A DNA stretch of 64,000 nt from Opitutaceae bacterium (GCA_041395105.1 JAWLBB010000008.1:103379-167378); one strand, 5' to 3'. Shown: positions 34,563 to 43,940, counted from the first letter of the stretch. Notes: generated by a model from the letters alone, not told the origin. Numbers and translations: made by a program.

Positions 34563-35588
34563 TCAGCGGCTGGGGAGGAAGGCGAAATCCCAGACGACGG
34601 CGCCTTCAAAAAAGCCGGGTCGCCAGGACCGGCCGAAATCATCGGAAATATAGACGGCCTCCTGGTGAGGTGAGGCGTAGAGGCGGCCGGCGATATCGGG
34701 ATCGACGCCGATTTTCCAGACATTGGTATTGGGGAGGCCTTCGTTGCGTTGGCTCCAGGTCTTGCCGCCGTCCTCCGAGACCTGGACGCCCTGGATCCAT
34801 CCACAGATCGCGAGGCGATTGGGATCGGTGGCGTCGAAGTCGCCATTGTAGAGGGTGAATCCGGACTTGGTACCCGGCAGTTGGCCCCAGGAGCGACCCC
34901 CGTCGCGTGACATGAGGACGCCGTCGACCTGGGTTGTCGCCATGAAAACGGCGGGATCGTGCGGGCTCTGGTCGAGGTCGGTCACGGTGGCGTCGGCAGC
35001 CTGGACGAGTGTCCAGTGGACCGCTCCGTCTTCACTGAGGTAGATGCCTTTCTCGGTTCCGGCGATCACGCGTCCGGCTCTGCTGCGGTCGACCGCGAGG
35101 GTCTGGGTGTACTTTCTCGGGATTCCGTCATCCATCCGGGTCCAGGTTTCTCCCGCGTCATGGGAAACGCCGATCCCGTCCGGCAGGCCGATATAGAGGT
35201 GATCGGGTTGGTTCGGGTCGATGGCGATATCCTTTGGTTCGGTCATGTCCCAGGACGTCAGGATCCGCCAGGTGGCGCCGTTGTCGCGCGAGCCGAGGAC
35301 ACCGTTCAGGCCCACGGTGTAGAGAATGTTGCGGTCGCGGGGGTCGGCCACGACGGCGTCCTGCCGGGGATGATTGAATCCAAAATGGCGTGGCGTGGTT
35401 CGGTTTTCGATGAAGAAAAGACCGCTGTCCCGGGTGGTCCGGGAGCCGATCGTGAAGTCGCGGGTCATGCTGGCGCAGACGATGAGGTCATGGGCCAGCT
35501 TTGCCGGCTGGGCCCGCAGGCGCCCTCCGGTGATCGACAGAATGATGCAGAGGAAGGCGAGGACGAGGGGTCGATGAATTCGTGGCAT
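34563..35588 (-). CDS. Secreted six-Asp-box (BNR/sortilin-like) beta-propeller
   Basis: The 341-residue protein has a signal peptide (LVLAFLCIILSITGG core) and six Asp boxes of the pattern S-x-D-x-G-x-x-W: SRDNGATW, SHDAGETW, SEDGAVHW, SRDGGRSW, SEDGGKTW and SDDFGRSW. Such propellers occur in sialidases, sortilins and Ycf48-like proteins, but the sialidase arginine triad cannot be picked out with confidence. The start at 35588 is fixed by the signal peptide; the frame is open further upstream. It is the first gene of a two-gene unit with the lyase-like protein. Confidence 0.82.
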   Translation of the reverse strand: MPRIHRPLVLAFLCIILSITGGRLRAQPAKLAHDLIVCASMTRDFTIGSRTTRDSGLFFIENRTTPRHFGFNHPRQDAVVADPRDRNILYTVGLNGVLGSRDNGATWRILTSWDMTEPKDIAIDPNQPDHLYIGLPDGIGVSHDAGETWTRMDDGIPRKYTQTLAVDRSRAGRVIAGTEKGIYLSEDGAVHWTLVQAADATVTDLDQSPHDPAVFMATTQVDGVLMSRDGGRSWGQLPGTKSGFTLYNGDFDATDPNRLAICGWIQGVQVSEDGGKTWSQRNEGLPNTNVWKIGVDPDIAGRLYASPHQEAVYISDDFGRSWRPGFFEGAVVWDFAFLPSR

Positions 35589-35784
35589 GAGGAATTGCGG
35601 GGTGGGTAGGGGCGAAGTGCCTCGGGTGGAAGGAATCAGCGCGGCCGATGACCGGCGATGGCCTTCCCGCCGAATGCGTTCAATCGAGAGGGTATCGGCA
35701 GGAACGGAGCGACCTCGGCTTGCGTCTGACGGAAATCCCCGGTGGGTGTTTGTTTGCGGGGGCATCCTGCGGTTGGGGAGCTAC

Positions 35785-36594
35785 TCAGTTCTTGTCCTGG
35801 CTCGCCACAAAGGCTTCAAGGGTCTCACGGGTGACAAGGTGACGGGCACCGCAGCGCGGGCAGTTCAGGCGGAGCGATTCGTCGCCGGCGAAGAGGCCAT
35901 CGGGATCCGAGCGCATGGTCGGGGCGAGAACCTTGAGGATCTTCTGCTGGCTGCAGCCGCATGACCAGGAGTAGGTCCGGCGTTCAATCGGGGCGAGGGT
36001 CTCCCGCTTGTCCAGTTCGCGCAGTTCGTCTTCGGTCGTGCGGGTCAACCAGTTGAGATCACAGTCGGGATGGGAGGTCAGGAGCATGAAGCGGTCCCCG
36101 CCCAGATGAATGAACCGGGCGATGCGCTGTTCGCTTTGCCGGTAGTAGCTTTCAACGACTTGAAAGGGACTTCCGCCGGGGAAGGAAATCGTGCTGCGGT
36201 GAACGGGACTGCGACCACGGACGACATCGGAGAAGAACAATCCATGGTCGGCCTCACGCACATTTTCTTCAAAGATCCTCCCGGTCACCGTCGATGGACC
36301 ATTGTCCCCGGCCAGAAAGACATTGAGAAGCGGGGTCTGGAAGTTGATGGTCCAGGCAACCATTTCATTCCGGGGACGCGACGCACAATGCAGGGTGAAC
36401 GCGGTCAGACCCTGTTTGAAGATGTCGTCGCCATCGGGCTGGACCTGCAGACCGTGATCCACGAGATGCAGGTAGTAATCGACAAAGAGCCCGGTGAAAT
36501 CGGCTTCGGTGACCAGGACATTCCGGTAGCGGACAAAGCGGGATTCAATCCGGACTCCCGAGATTTCGGGATCTCGACTTGAGGGTGGCATCAT
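35785..36594 (-). CDS. hslO: Redox-regulated chaperone Hsp33
   Basis: The 269-residue cytoplasmic holdase is activated by oxidation. The C-terminal zinc-binding redox switch is present as CGC (SWSCGCSQ) and CPRC (LNCPRCGARH), matching the CXC-X27-32-CXXC layout. The central domain motifs SPVHRS and GGDRF are recognisable. GGAGAGA lies directly before tandem ATG codons at 36594 and 36591. It is divergent from the DUF1294 protein gene. Confidence 0.93.
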   Translation of the reverse strand: MMPPSSRDPEISGVRIESRFVRYRNVLVTEADFTGLFVDYYLHLVDHGLQVQPDGDDIFKQGLTAFTLHCASRPRNEMVAWTINFQTPLLNVFLAGDNGPSTVTGRIFEENVREADHGLFFSDVVRGRSPVHRSTISFPGGSPFQVVESYYRQSEQRIARFIHLGGDRFMLLTSHPDCDLNWLTRTTEDELRELDKRETLAPIERRTYSWSCGCSQQKILKVLAPTMRSDPDGLFAGDESLRLNCPRCGARHLVTRETLEAFVASQDKN

Positions 36595-36653
36595 TCTCTC
36601 CTAAAGGAAGAAGAGTTTGCCGGTGAAGTCGAACCGGGGATCGAATTTCTCGA

Positions 36654-36953
36654 ATGCATGTTTTGACCGACATTCCGCTGATCTGGGTGTTCTGGTGGTA
36701 TGGAGCCTGGAGTCTGGTCACATTGGTGGTTTATGGATGGGACAAGCGGGCGGCCGGGAAGTCCCGCTGGCGGGTTCCTGAGCGGCGGCTCCATCTGCTG
36801 GCGGCGGTCGGTGGGATTCCTGGGGCGATCCTGGCCCAGCAGGTTTTTCGTCACAAGAATCGGAAGGCCGGGTTTCAATTCGTGACCGGATGGATCGTTG
36901 CAGTGCATATCATTCTGATGGTGATGTATTTCTGGAAACGATCAGGCAATTGA
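36654..36953 (+). CDS. DUF1294 family membrane protein
   Basis: The 99-residue protein shows the DUF1294 pattern: a hydrophobic N-terminal segment, YGWDKRAAGKSRWRVPE, HLLAAVGGIPGAILAQ, FRHKNRKAGF, then a second hydrophobic segment (about residues 78-94). Family members are integral membrane proteins without known function and are often found fused to cold-shock domains; here the domain stands alone. It is divergent from hslO. Confidence 0.88.
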   Translation: MHVLTDIPLIWVFWWYGAWSLVTLVVYGWDKRAAGKSRWRVPERRLHLLAAVGGIPGAILAQQVFRHKNRKAGFQFVTGWIVAVHIILMVMYFWKRSGN

Positions 36954-37066
36954 GGGCATCCTGGCCGGATTCCGTCGCGTTTGGAATCCAGGGTAAAAAC
37001 CCCAGTTCAGTGTGGACAAAACACTGGATTCTCCTTAGGTGTTTCTACTCAGAGGGGTTTGGAATT

Positions 37067-37396
37067 ATGGCGAATGGTGGCTTCCTATTTTATCGGGTTG
37101 TCGGGGAGAACGGCGCCTTGCTGGATCGTATCCTTGCGGTCTTTGATCGGCAGGGAAATCGTCCTTGGGAGTATGATGGGCGGGCGCGCGAAGGATCGTC
37201 GAAATCGCTTTCGGTCGAAGGCGTGGCAGAGTTGCCGGTGAACGAGGGCTGGTGCGTGACGGAGACGTCGATCCCCCTTGATTACCTGAGAAGTCGGTGT
37301 GTCCCGATTCCCGAGAACGAAGCCCGGCGTCTGGGTGCCCATCTTTTTGAATTTCTCGACCGAACGCTGACCACGAACGGCAGCGGCCGGCGTTGA
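37067..37396 (+). CDS. Hypothetical protein, 109 residues
   Basis: I do not recognise a family. AGAGGGG lies about 10 bases before the ATG at 37067, a reasonable ribosome-binding site, and the protein has a normal amphipathic composition ending in IPENEARRLGAHLFEF. The frame is open back to 36890, but that extension overlaps the DUF1294 gene and is unlikely. No signal peptide or membrane segment. The exbD pair follows 44 bases later, which may or may not be meaningful. Confidence 0.5.
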   Translation: MANGGFLFYRVVGENGALLDRILAVFDRQGNRPWEYDGRAREGSSKSLSVEGVAELPVNEGWCVTETSIPLDYLRSRCVPIPENEARRLGAHLFEFLDRTLTTNGSGRR

Positions 37397-37440
37397 GTTT
37401 CCGACCCTGATTTGCCGAGGGGACAGGTCTGTCTCCGGGC

Positions 37441-37944
37441 ATGCGGGTGTCGGACCAGGATTCCGCGGACTCAGCCTCTTTTTTTGAATTGGCGGCGGAT
37501 CGGCTTTGGGCAAGGCTCGACGGTATGCGCACCCGTCGTCGATCCCGCCAGCCGGAGGAGTTCCAGATGGCGCCGATGATCGACATGGTCTTTCTCCTCC
37601 TGGTCTTCTTCATGTGCGTCAGCTCCCTCGCCCAGGCAACCAAGACCGTGCCGGTCGAGTTGCCGGAGTCAGGGGAGAGCGAGGTCCCTGACGACCTGAG
37701 CAACCGAGGAATTGTATCTGTCATGCGGGATGGTTCGGTCTTTGTCGGCGCATCGCCGGTCACCCTCGACCGACTCGGTTCCCGATTGCGCAGTGAGCTT
37801 GGACGGCAGCCGGATCTGAAAATCCAGGTTCGCGCGGACGGCGATGCCCCGTTTTCAGTGATCAAGCCGGTGCTGAAGATCTGCGGGGAGGCGGGGGCGA
37901 CCGAGATCATCTATGCCACCCACCAGCTCAGGAACGGAGCCTGA
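37441..37944 (+). CDS. ExbD/TolR-family biopolymer transport protein (first of pair)
   Basis: The protein of up to 167 residues has a single transmembrane helix, APMIDMVFLLLVFFM, with the conserved proton-path aspartate (PMID), and a periplasmic domain with the VRADGDAPFS strand. ExbD/TolR works with an ExbB/TolQ/MotA-type partner to couple the proton gradient to envelope functions. The start could also be the ATG at 37525, which would give a shorter N-terminus nearer the usual family length (about 139). The next gene is a second exbD, two bases downstream. No exbB is present in the window. Confidence 0.88.
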   Translation: MRVSDQDSADSASFFELAADRLWARLDGMRTRRRSRQPEEFQMAPMIDMVFLLLVFFMCVSSLAQATKTVPVELPESGESEVPDDLSNRGIVSVMRDGSVFVGASPVTLDRLGSRLRSELGRQPDLKIQVRADGDAPFSVIKPVLKICGEAGATEIIYATHQLRNGA

Positions 37945-37946
37945 CC

Positions 37947-38387
37947 ATGGCGGTTGCCTTGAGACAGCGTTCCCGCCCGAGGCCGGCTGTGCCGATTGCG
38001 CCGATGATCGACGTGGTTTTCCTTCTCCTTATTTACTTCATGGTGAGTGCGTCACTGCAGCGCCAGGAGGCGGACATTTCGTTCGGACTGCCCGGGACGG
38101 TCGAACAGTCGGATCCACTCGATCTGCCGGACGAGCAGATCATCGAGATCCGCGCTGACGGACAGATTGTGGTCAATGAGTTCGGATATGGTCTGGCCAC
38201 GGCAGTGCGCCTGACCGATCTCGCGGCCATGCTTTCCCGCTTCCGGCAATCCGCCGAAGCCAACCGGGTCGATGCCTCGGTCACGATTGCCCCGGAAGAA
38301 ACCGTGCCTCACCAGTGGGGCATCCGGGTCATGGACGCCTGCGCCTCGGCCGGGATTCATGCCATCGCCTTTGCGGTGGACGAGTGA
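37947..38387 (+). CDS. ExbD/TolR-family biopolymer transport protein (second of pair)
   Basis: The 146-residue protein has the same layout as its neighbour: a basic N-terminus, a transmembrane helix VPIAPMIDVVFLLLIYFM with the conserved aspartate, and a periplasmic domain with EIRADGQIVVN. It starts two bases after the first exbD stop. Tandem exbD genes in Bacteroidetes, Planctomycetes and Verrucomicrobia often follow an exbB gene; here the upstream gene is not exbB, so the motor partner must be encoded elsewhere. Confidence 0.9.
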   Translation: MAVALRQRSRPRPAVPIAPMIDVVFLLLIYFMVSASLQRQEADISFGLPGTVEQSDPLDLPDEQIIEIRADGQIVVNEFGYGLATAVRLTDLAAMLSRFRQSAEANRVDASVTIAPEETVPHQWGIRVMDACASAGIHAIAFAVDE

Positions 38388-38418
38388 GGTAGCGGGCTTT
38401 GAAGAGCGGCTGGCCGCC

Positions 38419-38928
38419 CTACGGGGCAGTCGGAGCCGTGTCTTCCTGGGGAGACTCGCCGACAAAGCGGTAGGCGGATTTGAAGATCAGCTCGATCTTG
38501 CCGACAAAGATGACGATGCGGATCTGGCCGGTGAGAGGATCGTCGGGGTAGGCCCGGCCTTCGATCCTTCGTTCCTTGGAGTTCTGATTGACGGCCTGTC
38601 CGGTGAAGGAGATGACCCCACCGGCTTCGAGTTGACGGAGCGACTCGGAAGAAACCTCTATGCGGATGGACCCCGCCTCGCTGAAGAAGAAGAAGGGAAG
38701 AACACTGGCGGAGTAGGTGGACTCGTAGCCGGTTTCGGTGCGTTGAAAGGTCCCGGATTCGAGCCGGATCCGCATGGCCGGGGTGTCCTTGGCGTTGGCC
38801 GAGTCGACCGTGACGGCGCGGAATTCGGGTCGCTCGGCGACCAGACTGGACTCAGCCTTCATGGCCGGGAGGGTGAAGAGGGTGATCCCCGCGAGGAGAA
38901 GCAGGCAACGTTGGAAATGGTCGGACAC
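38419..38928 (-). CDS. Hypothetical secreted protein
   Basis: The likely start is the GTG at 38928, giving 169 residues with a signal peptide (CLLLLAGITLFTLPA core). The remainder is probably beta-rich, with GYESTYSASVLPFFFFSEAGS and a C-terminal QIRIVIFVGKIELIFKS. An open extension to 39222 adds about 98 residues without features. No family was recognised. The gene is convergent with the exbD pair and divergent from argH; secreted or outer-envelope location is inferred. Confidence 0.55.
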   Translation of the reverse strand: MSDHFQRCLLLLAGITLFTLPAMKAESSLVAERPEFRAVTVDSANAKDTPAMRIRLESGTFQRTETGYESTYSASVLPFFFFSEAGSIRIEVSSESLRQLEAGGVISFTGQAVNQNSKERRIEGRAYPDDPLTGQIRIVIFVGKIELIFKSAYRFVGESPQEDTAPTAP

Positions 38929-39251
38929 GAGCAATCGGCAATACAGGCAGGCAATCTTTCGTCGCGGTTGGTTGGGATCAAGCCTCTTTGAGCGGGGGGC
39001 GGAGTGGGGACTCCCTGAAAGGACAGGGAGAGTGGAAGAATGAAAGGGGGAGCCGGTGTTGACAGGGTAGAGCTGGTCGTCCCGGGCCAGCTGCGAAGCA
39101 TCCGGTGGAACCCCATCGGGTTGCCATAGCGACAATCCGCGGCGCGTCAGGGCCGCTGCGCCCTGGCGTGAGTGGATCCGCAGGGTTGCGACCTCCTGCC
39201 TTTGAATCTTTCGCATTGCCATGGGGTGGGGCGGATCTGACGCTCGGATTC

Positions 39252-40658
39252 ATGGCAAAGGAATCTCAAGCGACGTGGGGTGGGCGGTTCAAGGCGGGAC
39301 CGGCGGAACTGATGCTGGCGTTCAGCGAGTCGGTTTCTTTCGACTGTCGACTGGCTCTTTTTGACATCGAGGCCAGCCAGGCCCATGCCGCCATGCTGGA
39401 AAAGGTCGGTCTTCTCACCGCAGCCGAGCACAGGGCGATCCGAGCGGGCCTGCGGGTGATCGGCGAGGAGATTCGGGCAGGGGAATTCGAGTGGCAGATT
39501 CGTTTCGAAGACGTTCACATGAACATCGAGCAGGCCCTGACGGCCCGCGTCCCGGCCGCAGCCAAGCTGCACACAGCCCGGAGCCGCAACGACCAGGTCG
39601 CCACGGATATCCGGCTATTCCTGAAGGACGCCTGCGGCGGGATCCAGACCCGGATCCGCACCCTGCAGCGGGTTATTCTGGAGGTGGCGGATCGCCATCG
39701 CGCCATTCTGATCCCCGGTTTCACGCACCTGCAGCGAGCCCAGCCGGTCTCGGTCGCCCACCACCTTCTGGCCTACCTGGAAATGCTGGAGCGCGACCAT
39801 GAGCGGTTCACCGTGGCGACCGACCATGCCAATTGGTGTCCGTTGGGTGCCGGCGCCCTCGCCGGGACCACTCTGCCGATTGACCGGAACTTCACTGCGA
39901 TCGCCTTGGGATTTGTCGACCGCAAGGGGCGCCCGCGGGTTACCCGCAACAGCATGGATTCGGTGGCGGACCGGGATTGCCTGATCGAGTTCGCATCTGC
40001 CTGCGCCCTGACCGGATTGCATCTTTCCCGGATGGCGGAGGACGTCATCCTCTGGTGTTCTCAGGAATTCGGGTTCGCCCGAGTCGGTGATGCCTTTTCA
40101 ACCGGCTCGAGCCTGATGCCACAGAAGCGCAACCCCGATTCGTTCGAGTTGATCCGGGGCAAGTCGGCGCGGCTGCAGGGTAACCTGACGAGCCTCCATG
40201 TCATGGCCAAGGGGCTGCCGTTGACCTACAACCGGGATCTGCAGGAGGACAAGGTCCCAATCTTTGATTCCTTCGACCAGACGGCCATCTGCCTCGACGT
40301 GGCGTCGGGTGCCTTTGAGACGATGGTCATTGATCCATTCCGCTGCGCGGCTGCGGTGACCGATCCGGCCCTCCTGGCGACCGACCTCGCGGATTACCTG
40401 GTGGAGAAAGGCGTGCCCTTCCGTGAGGCCCACCACGCGGTCGGCGCGCTCGTCGGCGCGGCGGAGGCGGAGCATGTCGCGCTCAACGCGGTCGATGACG
40501 AGCGGGCCGCCCGTATCCATCCCAAGCTGACAAAGGATTGGCGGGAGGTTTTTGACCTGCAGAAGGCGATGGCAAAACGCAAGGGAATCGGGATGCCCGG
40601 TCCCTCACGGGTGGCCGGGGAAGTCCGGCGCTGGCGCCGCTATCTCGGTGTCGGCTGA
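39252..40658 (+). CDS. argH: Argininosuccinate lyase
   Basis: The 468-residue enzyme cleaves argininosuccinate to arginine and fumarate in the last step of arginine synthesis. The signature GSSLMPQKRNPDSFE (catalytic serine loop), the N-terminal WGGRF, SRNDQVATD, HLQRAQPVS and DRD motifs are clear. The start is the ATG at 39252, the family N-terminus (MAKESQATWGGRF); the frame is open to 39105 without support. The 323-base divergent region upstream shows no assignable ARG box. The MFS gene overlaps its end by 11 bases. Confidence 0.96.
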   Translation: MAKESQATWGGRFKAGPAELMLAFSESVSFDCRLALFDIEASQAHAAMLEKVGLLTAAEHRAIRAGLRVIGEEIRAGEFEWQIRFEDVHMNIEQALTARVPAAAKLHTARSRNDQVATDIRLFLKDACGGIQTRIRTLQRVILEVADRHRAILIPGFTHLQRAQPVSVAHHLLAYLEMLERDHERFTVATDHANWCPLGAGALAGTTLPIDRNFTAIALGFVDRKGRPRVTRNSMDSVADRDCLIEFASACALTGLHLSRMAEDVILWCSQEFGFARVGDAFSTGSSLMPQKRNPDSFELIRGKSARLQGNLTSLHVMAKGLPLTYNRDLQEDKVPIFDSFDQTAICLDVASGAFETMVIDPFRCAAAVTDPALLATDLADYLVEKGVPFREAHHAVGALVGAAEAEHVALNAVDDERAARIHPKLTKDWREVFDLQKAMAKRKGIGMPGPSRVAGEVRRWRRYLGVG

Positions 40659-42045
40659 ACCGCAGGCAGTCGCCGAGGCTGACGGATCCCTCTCGCTGAA
40701 GCCCTTCCGCGCGGCGCTGGGGTTTGGGTTCTTCAACGCCCTGAGCTGGCAGATTGCCCTGGGGACGCCCATGGTCCTGTTCTGTGAACGCCTGGGGGCG
40801 TCTACCTTCGAAGTGGGTCTGGCCTACGCCTTCGTATTCCTGATGACGCCGCTGCAGATCCTGACCACGGCCGGGGTTTCCCGCTTCGGTTTCAAGGCTG
40901 TCATGCTGACGGGGTGGGGACTGCGCAGCCTCTTCCTGTTGATTCCCCTGGGGATTGCGGTGGCGGCGCCGGAGGAGGGCAGCCGGACCCTGGTGCGTCT
41001 GCTGATCGGTTCGGTCTTCTTCTTCTGTCTCTTCCGCTCGCTCGGAGTGGCGGCCTGGTTGCCGTGGCTCTACACGCTTCTGCCGGAGCGGATCCGGGGC
41101 CGTTATTTTGCCACCGACCAGATCGTGGCCGGCGTTGCCGGGGCCGGCACCCTGCTTCTTTGTGCCATTCTCTTCCGGGTTCTGCCTCTCTACGAGGCTT
41201 TCCGTATCGAGTATCTGGTGGCGATCTGCGGCTCGGTGCTCAGCTTCATCTCGCTTTACCGACTGCCCAGTCCGACTCCACCGGAAAGCCTGAATCTCGC
41301 AGCTGTTCTTCATGAATCTCCGGGCATCGTGGCCCGTTCCGGCCCGTTTCGGCGTCTGCTTCTCATTGGCGTCTGGTTTGCGGTCACGGTGACGCCGATC
41401 CCGCCCTTCTGTGCCTACTTCCTCAAGGCCGGACCGGGGTTCTCCGCCTCCCATATCCTTGTCCTGACCACCCTTCAGTATGCCGGAGCGATTTCGGGAG
41501 CGCTTCTCATCCGGTCCCGCATCGATCACCTGGGTCCCCGGCCCTTCTTCCGCATGGCTCTGACGATCTATGCCCTGGTGGCGGTCTACTGGCTTTTCTT
41601 TCTAGGAGGGCAGGTATCCGGTTCACCGGGACTGCATGGCGCGTATTTCATGTTGGGATTGGCGGCTTCGATGTGGTTTTCGGCCAACCTCAACTATCTG
41701 CCGCAGGTGGTGGAACCCGGCAAACGCGCCCTGATGGTGGCGATCCACAGCGCGGGCATCGCCCTGAGCGGCGGCCTGGCGCCCATTGTCTGGGGGGGCT
41801 TTCTGCGGGGGACGGATCCGGTGGCGTCGGTCGATGTCGGGGTTTTCCGGATTTTCTTCGCGGCGGTGATCGTGAGTGTGATCGGGCTTTTTGCCTTTGT
41901 CGGGCGACTGCCACGGAATGCGACCTGGAGCGGGGAGCGTCTGCCCGGCGTATTGGCATTCCGTCCGTTTCGGGCCATGACCAATCTGGTTGGGCTGGGT
42001 GAGTCGGGATGGGCAAGGGAAGGTGCGAAAGGCAAAGTCGAGTGA
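40648..42045 (+). CDS. MFS transporter
   Basis: The 465-residue membrane protein has about twelve hydrophobic segments in two halves with a central loop near residues 205-230, as in the major facilitator superfamily. The charged loop pattern after helix 2 is loose (GVSRFGFKAVMLTGWGLR). The most plausible start is the GTG at 40648, just inside the argH stop; the frame is open to 40552. The substrate cannot be told; overlap with argH suggests coexpression but not necessarily arginine transport. Confidence 0.82.
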   Translation: MSAEPQAVAEADGSLSLKPFRAALGFGFFNALSWQIALGTPMVLFCERLGASTFEVGLAYAFVFLMTPLQILTTAGVSRFGFKAVMLTGWGLRSLFLLIPLGIAVAAPEEGSRTLVRLLIGSVFFFCLFRSLGVAAWLPWLYTLLPERIRGRYFATDQIVAGVAGAGTLLLCAILFRVLPLYEAFRIEYLVAICGSVLSFISLYRLPSPTPPESLNLAAVLHESPGIVARSGPFRRLLLIGVWFAVTVTPIPPFCAYFLKAGPGFSASHILVLTTLQYAGAISGALLIRSRIDHLGPRPFFRMALTIYALVAVYWLFFLGGQVSGSPGLHGAYFMLGLAASMWFSANLNYLPQVVEPGKRALMVAIHSAGIALSGGLAPIVWGGFLRGTDPVASVDVGVFRIFFAAVIVSVIGLFAFVGRLPRNATWSGERLPGVLAFRPFRAMTNLVGLGESGWAREGAKGKVE

Positions 42046-42107
42046 CCCATGGGGGACGGGTTAGTCCTTGTCATTTTCCTTCATTTGTCAGGGATTCATC
42101 TTCCTCT

Positions 42108-43940
42108 ATGGGTGTGATCCGCGTGCTGCCAGATCGAGTGGCCAATCAAATCGCCGCCGGCGAGGTGATTGAACGGCCCGCGTCCATTGTGAAGGAATTG
42201 GTGGAGAACAGCCTGGATGCGGGGGCGACCCGAATCGAGGTCGAATACGCCAGCGGGGGCCGCAGTCTGATCCGGGTCGAGGACAACGGACGGGGCATGA
42301 GCCGCGACGACGCCCTGCTTTCCATCGAACGGCACGCGACGAGCAAAATCCGGGAGGCAACGGACCTGGATCGGGTGATCAGCTTCGGCTTTCGGGGGGA
42401 GGCCCTGCCTTCCATTGCAAGCGTCTCGCATTTTGTGCTTCGCTCGCGGGCCGAAGGGGAGGAGTCCGGGACCGAGATCGTGATCGACGGGGGCAAGCTT
42501 CTTCATGTCCGGGACTGCGGGATGCCGGTGGGAACGCGAATCGTGATCACCCGGCTCTTCAACACGGTCCCGGCCCGTCGGAAATTCCTGAAATCGGATC
42601 GGACCGAGGCCGGGCACATCGTGCAGTCCGCCCGGTTGTATGCCCTGGCCTCACCGGGAGTGGCTTTCAACCTGATCGAGGATCGACGGCCGGTCTTCCA
42701 ATCGCCGGTCTGTCCCGACCTTCTCGAGAGGGTGACAGAGATCTTTGGCCGGCAGATTGCGGAGCTGGTGGTGCCGGTCGCAGGTGCCGAGGGCGATCTG
42801 AGGATCGAAGGCCTGCTGGGCCGTCCCGGGGTGGGGCGGGGAACTCGGCATGAGATGATCACTTTCGTGAATGGACGGCCGGTCGAGAGCCGGACCCTGG
42901 CCTACGCGATTCTAGAGAGCTACCACACCCTGATTCCCAAAGGCCGCTATCCGGTTGCGTTTCTCTTTCTCTCGATCGACCCGGCCGGGGTCGATGTCAA
43001 TGTGCATCCCTCCAAGCGGGAAATCCGGTTCCGGGACGAACCGCGGGTCCGCGGTTTCACCATCCGGACGGTTCTCGATGGATTGCGATCGAGCGAGACC
43101 CGGGGGACTCCCGGAGCCGTTGAACACTCGCCCGACCGGGCAGACATCTCCCGAAGCCGTCCGACGGAGCGGGCGGAGGATGTGTCCGGGCAAAGCGCGG
43201 CGCCGGGGTCCGCGACTCCGGTTCGATCCGGGGCCTTGCCCGGTCCCTCCCGGGTGATTGCGCGTCCGCGGCCGCCGGAGCCGCCGGTGGGGAGGACGGA
43301 GCCGGTCGCCGTGCCGCCGCGGCCTTCGATTCAGCCGGTGGATTGGGTTCTGATCGGGTCCCTGCAGGCGACCTATCTCCTTTTTGAGACGGGGGCGGGG
43401 TTGGTCCTGCTTGACCATCGGGCGGCCGAGCAGCGCATCTGGTTTGAACGGCTCATGCGGGAATTCCGGGAGGGGGAGGCGGCGGGCCAGCGTCTGCTCT
43501 TTCCCATCCCGGTCGAATTCGACCCGATCGGCGGGACCATCGTGGTCGATCATCTGGAGTTTTTCGGCAGTCATGGCTTCGAGGTGGCGCCCTTCGGCCG
43601 GAACACCTTTCGGCTCGAGAGTGTCCCGGTCTGGCTGAAGCCGGAGCGGGCCGAGGATTTTCTGCGGGACCTGGTCGGCCTGATTCGACAGGGGAGCCTC
43701 TCCAGCCGGAAACCCGATCTGGCGGCGGAAGCACTTGCCCGGATGGCCTGCAGGCGACTGACGGACAGTCTCAAGATTCCCGGCGCGGAAGAAGCGGCCG
43801 GGTTGATCCGAGCCCTATTTGCCTGCTCGGTTCCCCAGTCGGACCCATCGGGACGGCCCACCTACATCGAGCTGGATTCCGGTGAATTGAACAGGCGTTT
43901 TCACAAAGGGCGCGCAACCTCGACGGACGCTCTCTTCTGA
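42108..43940 (+). CDS. mutL: DNA mismatch repair protein MutL
   Basis: The 610-residue protein has the N-terminal GHKL ATPase with VIERPASIVKELVENSLDAGA, EDNGRGM and GFRGEALPSIASV, then a transducer domain, a Pro/Arg-rich linker (about residues 330-405) and a C-terminal dimerisation domain. The endonuclease motif DQHA(X)2E is replaced by DHRAAEQR (Asp436), and the CPHGRP metal site is DPSGRP (near residue 578), so nicking activity looks lost. The start at 42108 (MGVIRVLP) is the family start. MutS is not in the window. Confidence 0.95.
   Translation: MGVIRVLPDRVANQIAAGEVIERPASIVKELVENSLDAGATRIEVEYASGGRSLIRVEDNGRGMSRDDALLSIERHATSKIREATDLDRVISFGFRGEALPSIASVSHFVLRSRAEGEESGTEIVIDGGKLLHVRDCGMPVGTRIVITRLFNTVPARRKFLKSDRTEAGHIVQSARLYALASPGVAFNLIEDRRPVFQSPVCPDLLERVTEIFGRQIAELVVPVAGAEGDLRIEGLLGRPGVGRGTRHEMITFVNGRPVESRTLAYAILESYHTLIPKGRYPVAFLFLSIDPAGVDVNVHPSKREIRFRDEPRVRGFTIRTVLDGLRSSETRGTPGAVEHSPDRADISRSRPTERAEDVSGQSAAPGSATPVRSGALPGPSRVIARPRPPEPPVGRTEPVAVPPRPSIQPVDWVLIGSLQATYLLFETGAGLVLLDHRAAEQRIWFERLMREFREGEAAGQRLLFPIPVEFDPIGGTIVVDHLEFFGSHGFEVAPFGRNTFRLESVPVWLKPERAEDFLRDLVGLIRQGSLSSRKPDLAAEALARMACRRLTDSLKIPGAEEAAGLIRALFACSVPQSDPSGRPTYIELDSGELNRRFHKGRATSTDALF

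Noticed and set aside
36890..37066. Extension of the 109-residue hypothetical protein into the DUF1294 gene
   Set aside because: It overlaps a recognised gene in another frame, and a ribosome-binding site is present before 37067.
39105..39251. N-terminal extension of argH
   Set aside because: The 49 extra residues are Gly/Arg/Pro-rich and the family N-terminus starts exactly at 39252.
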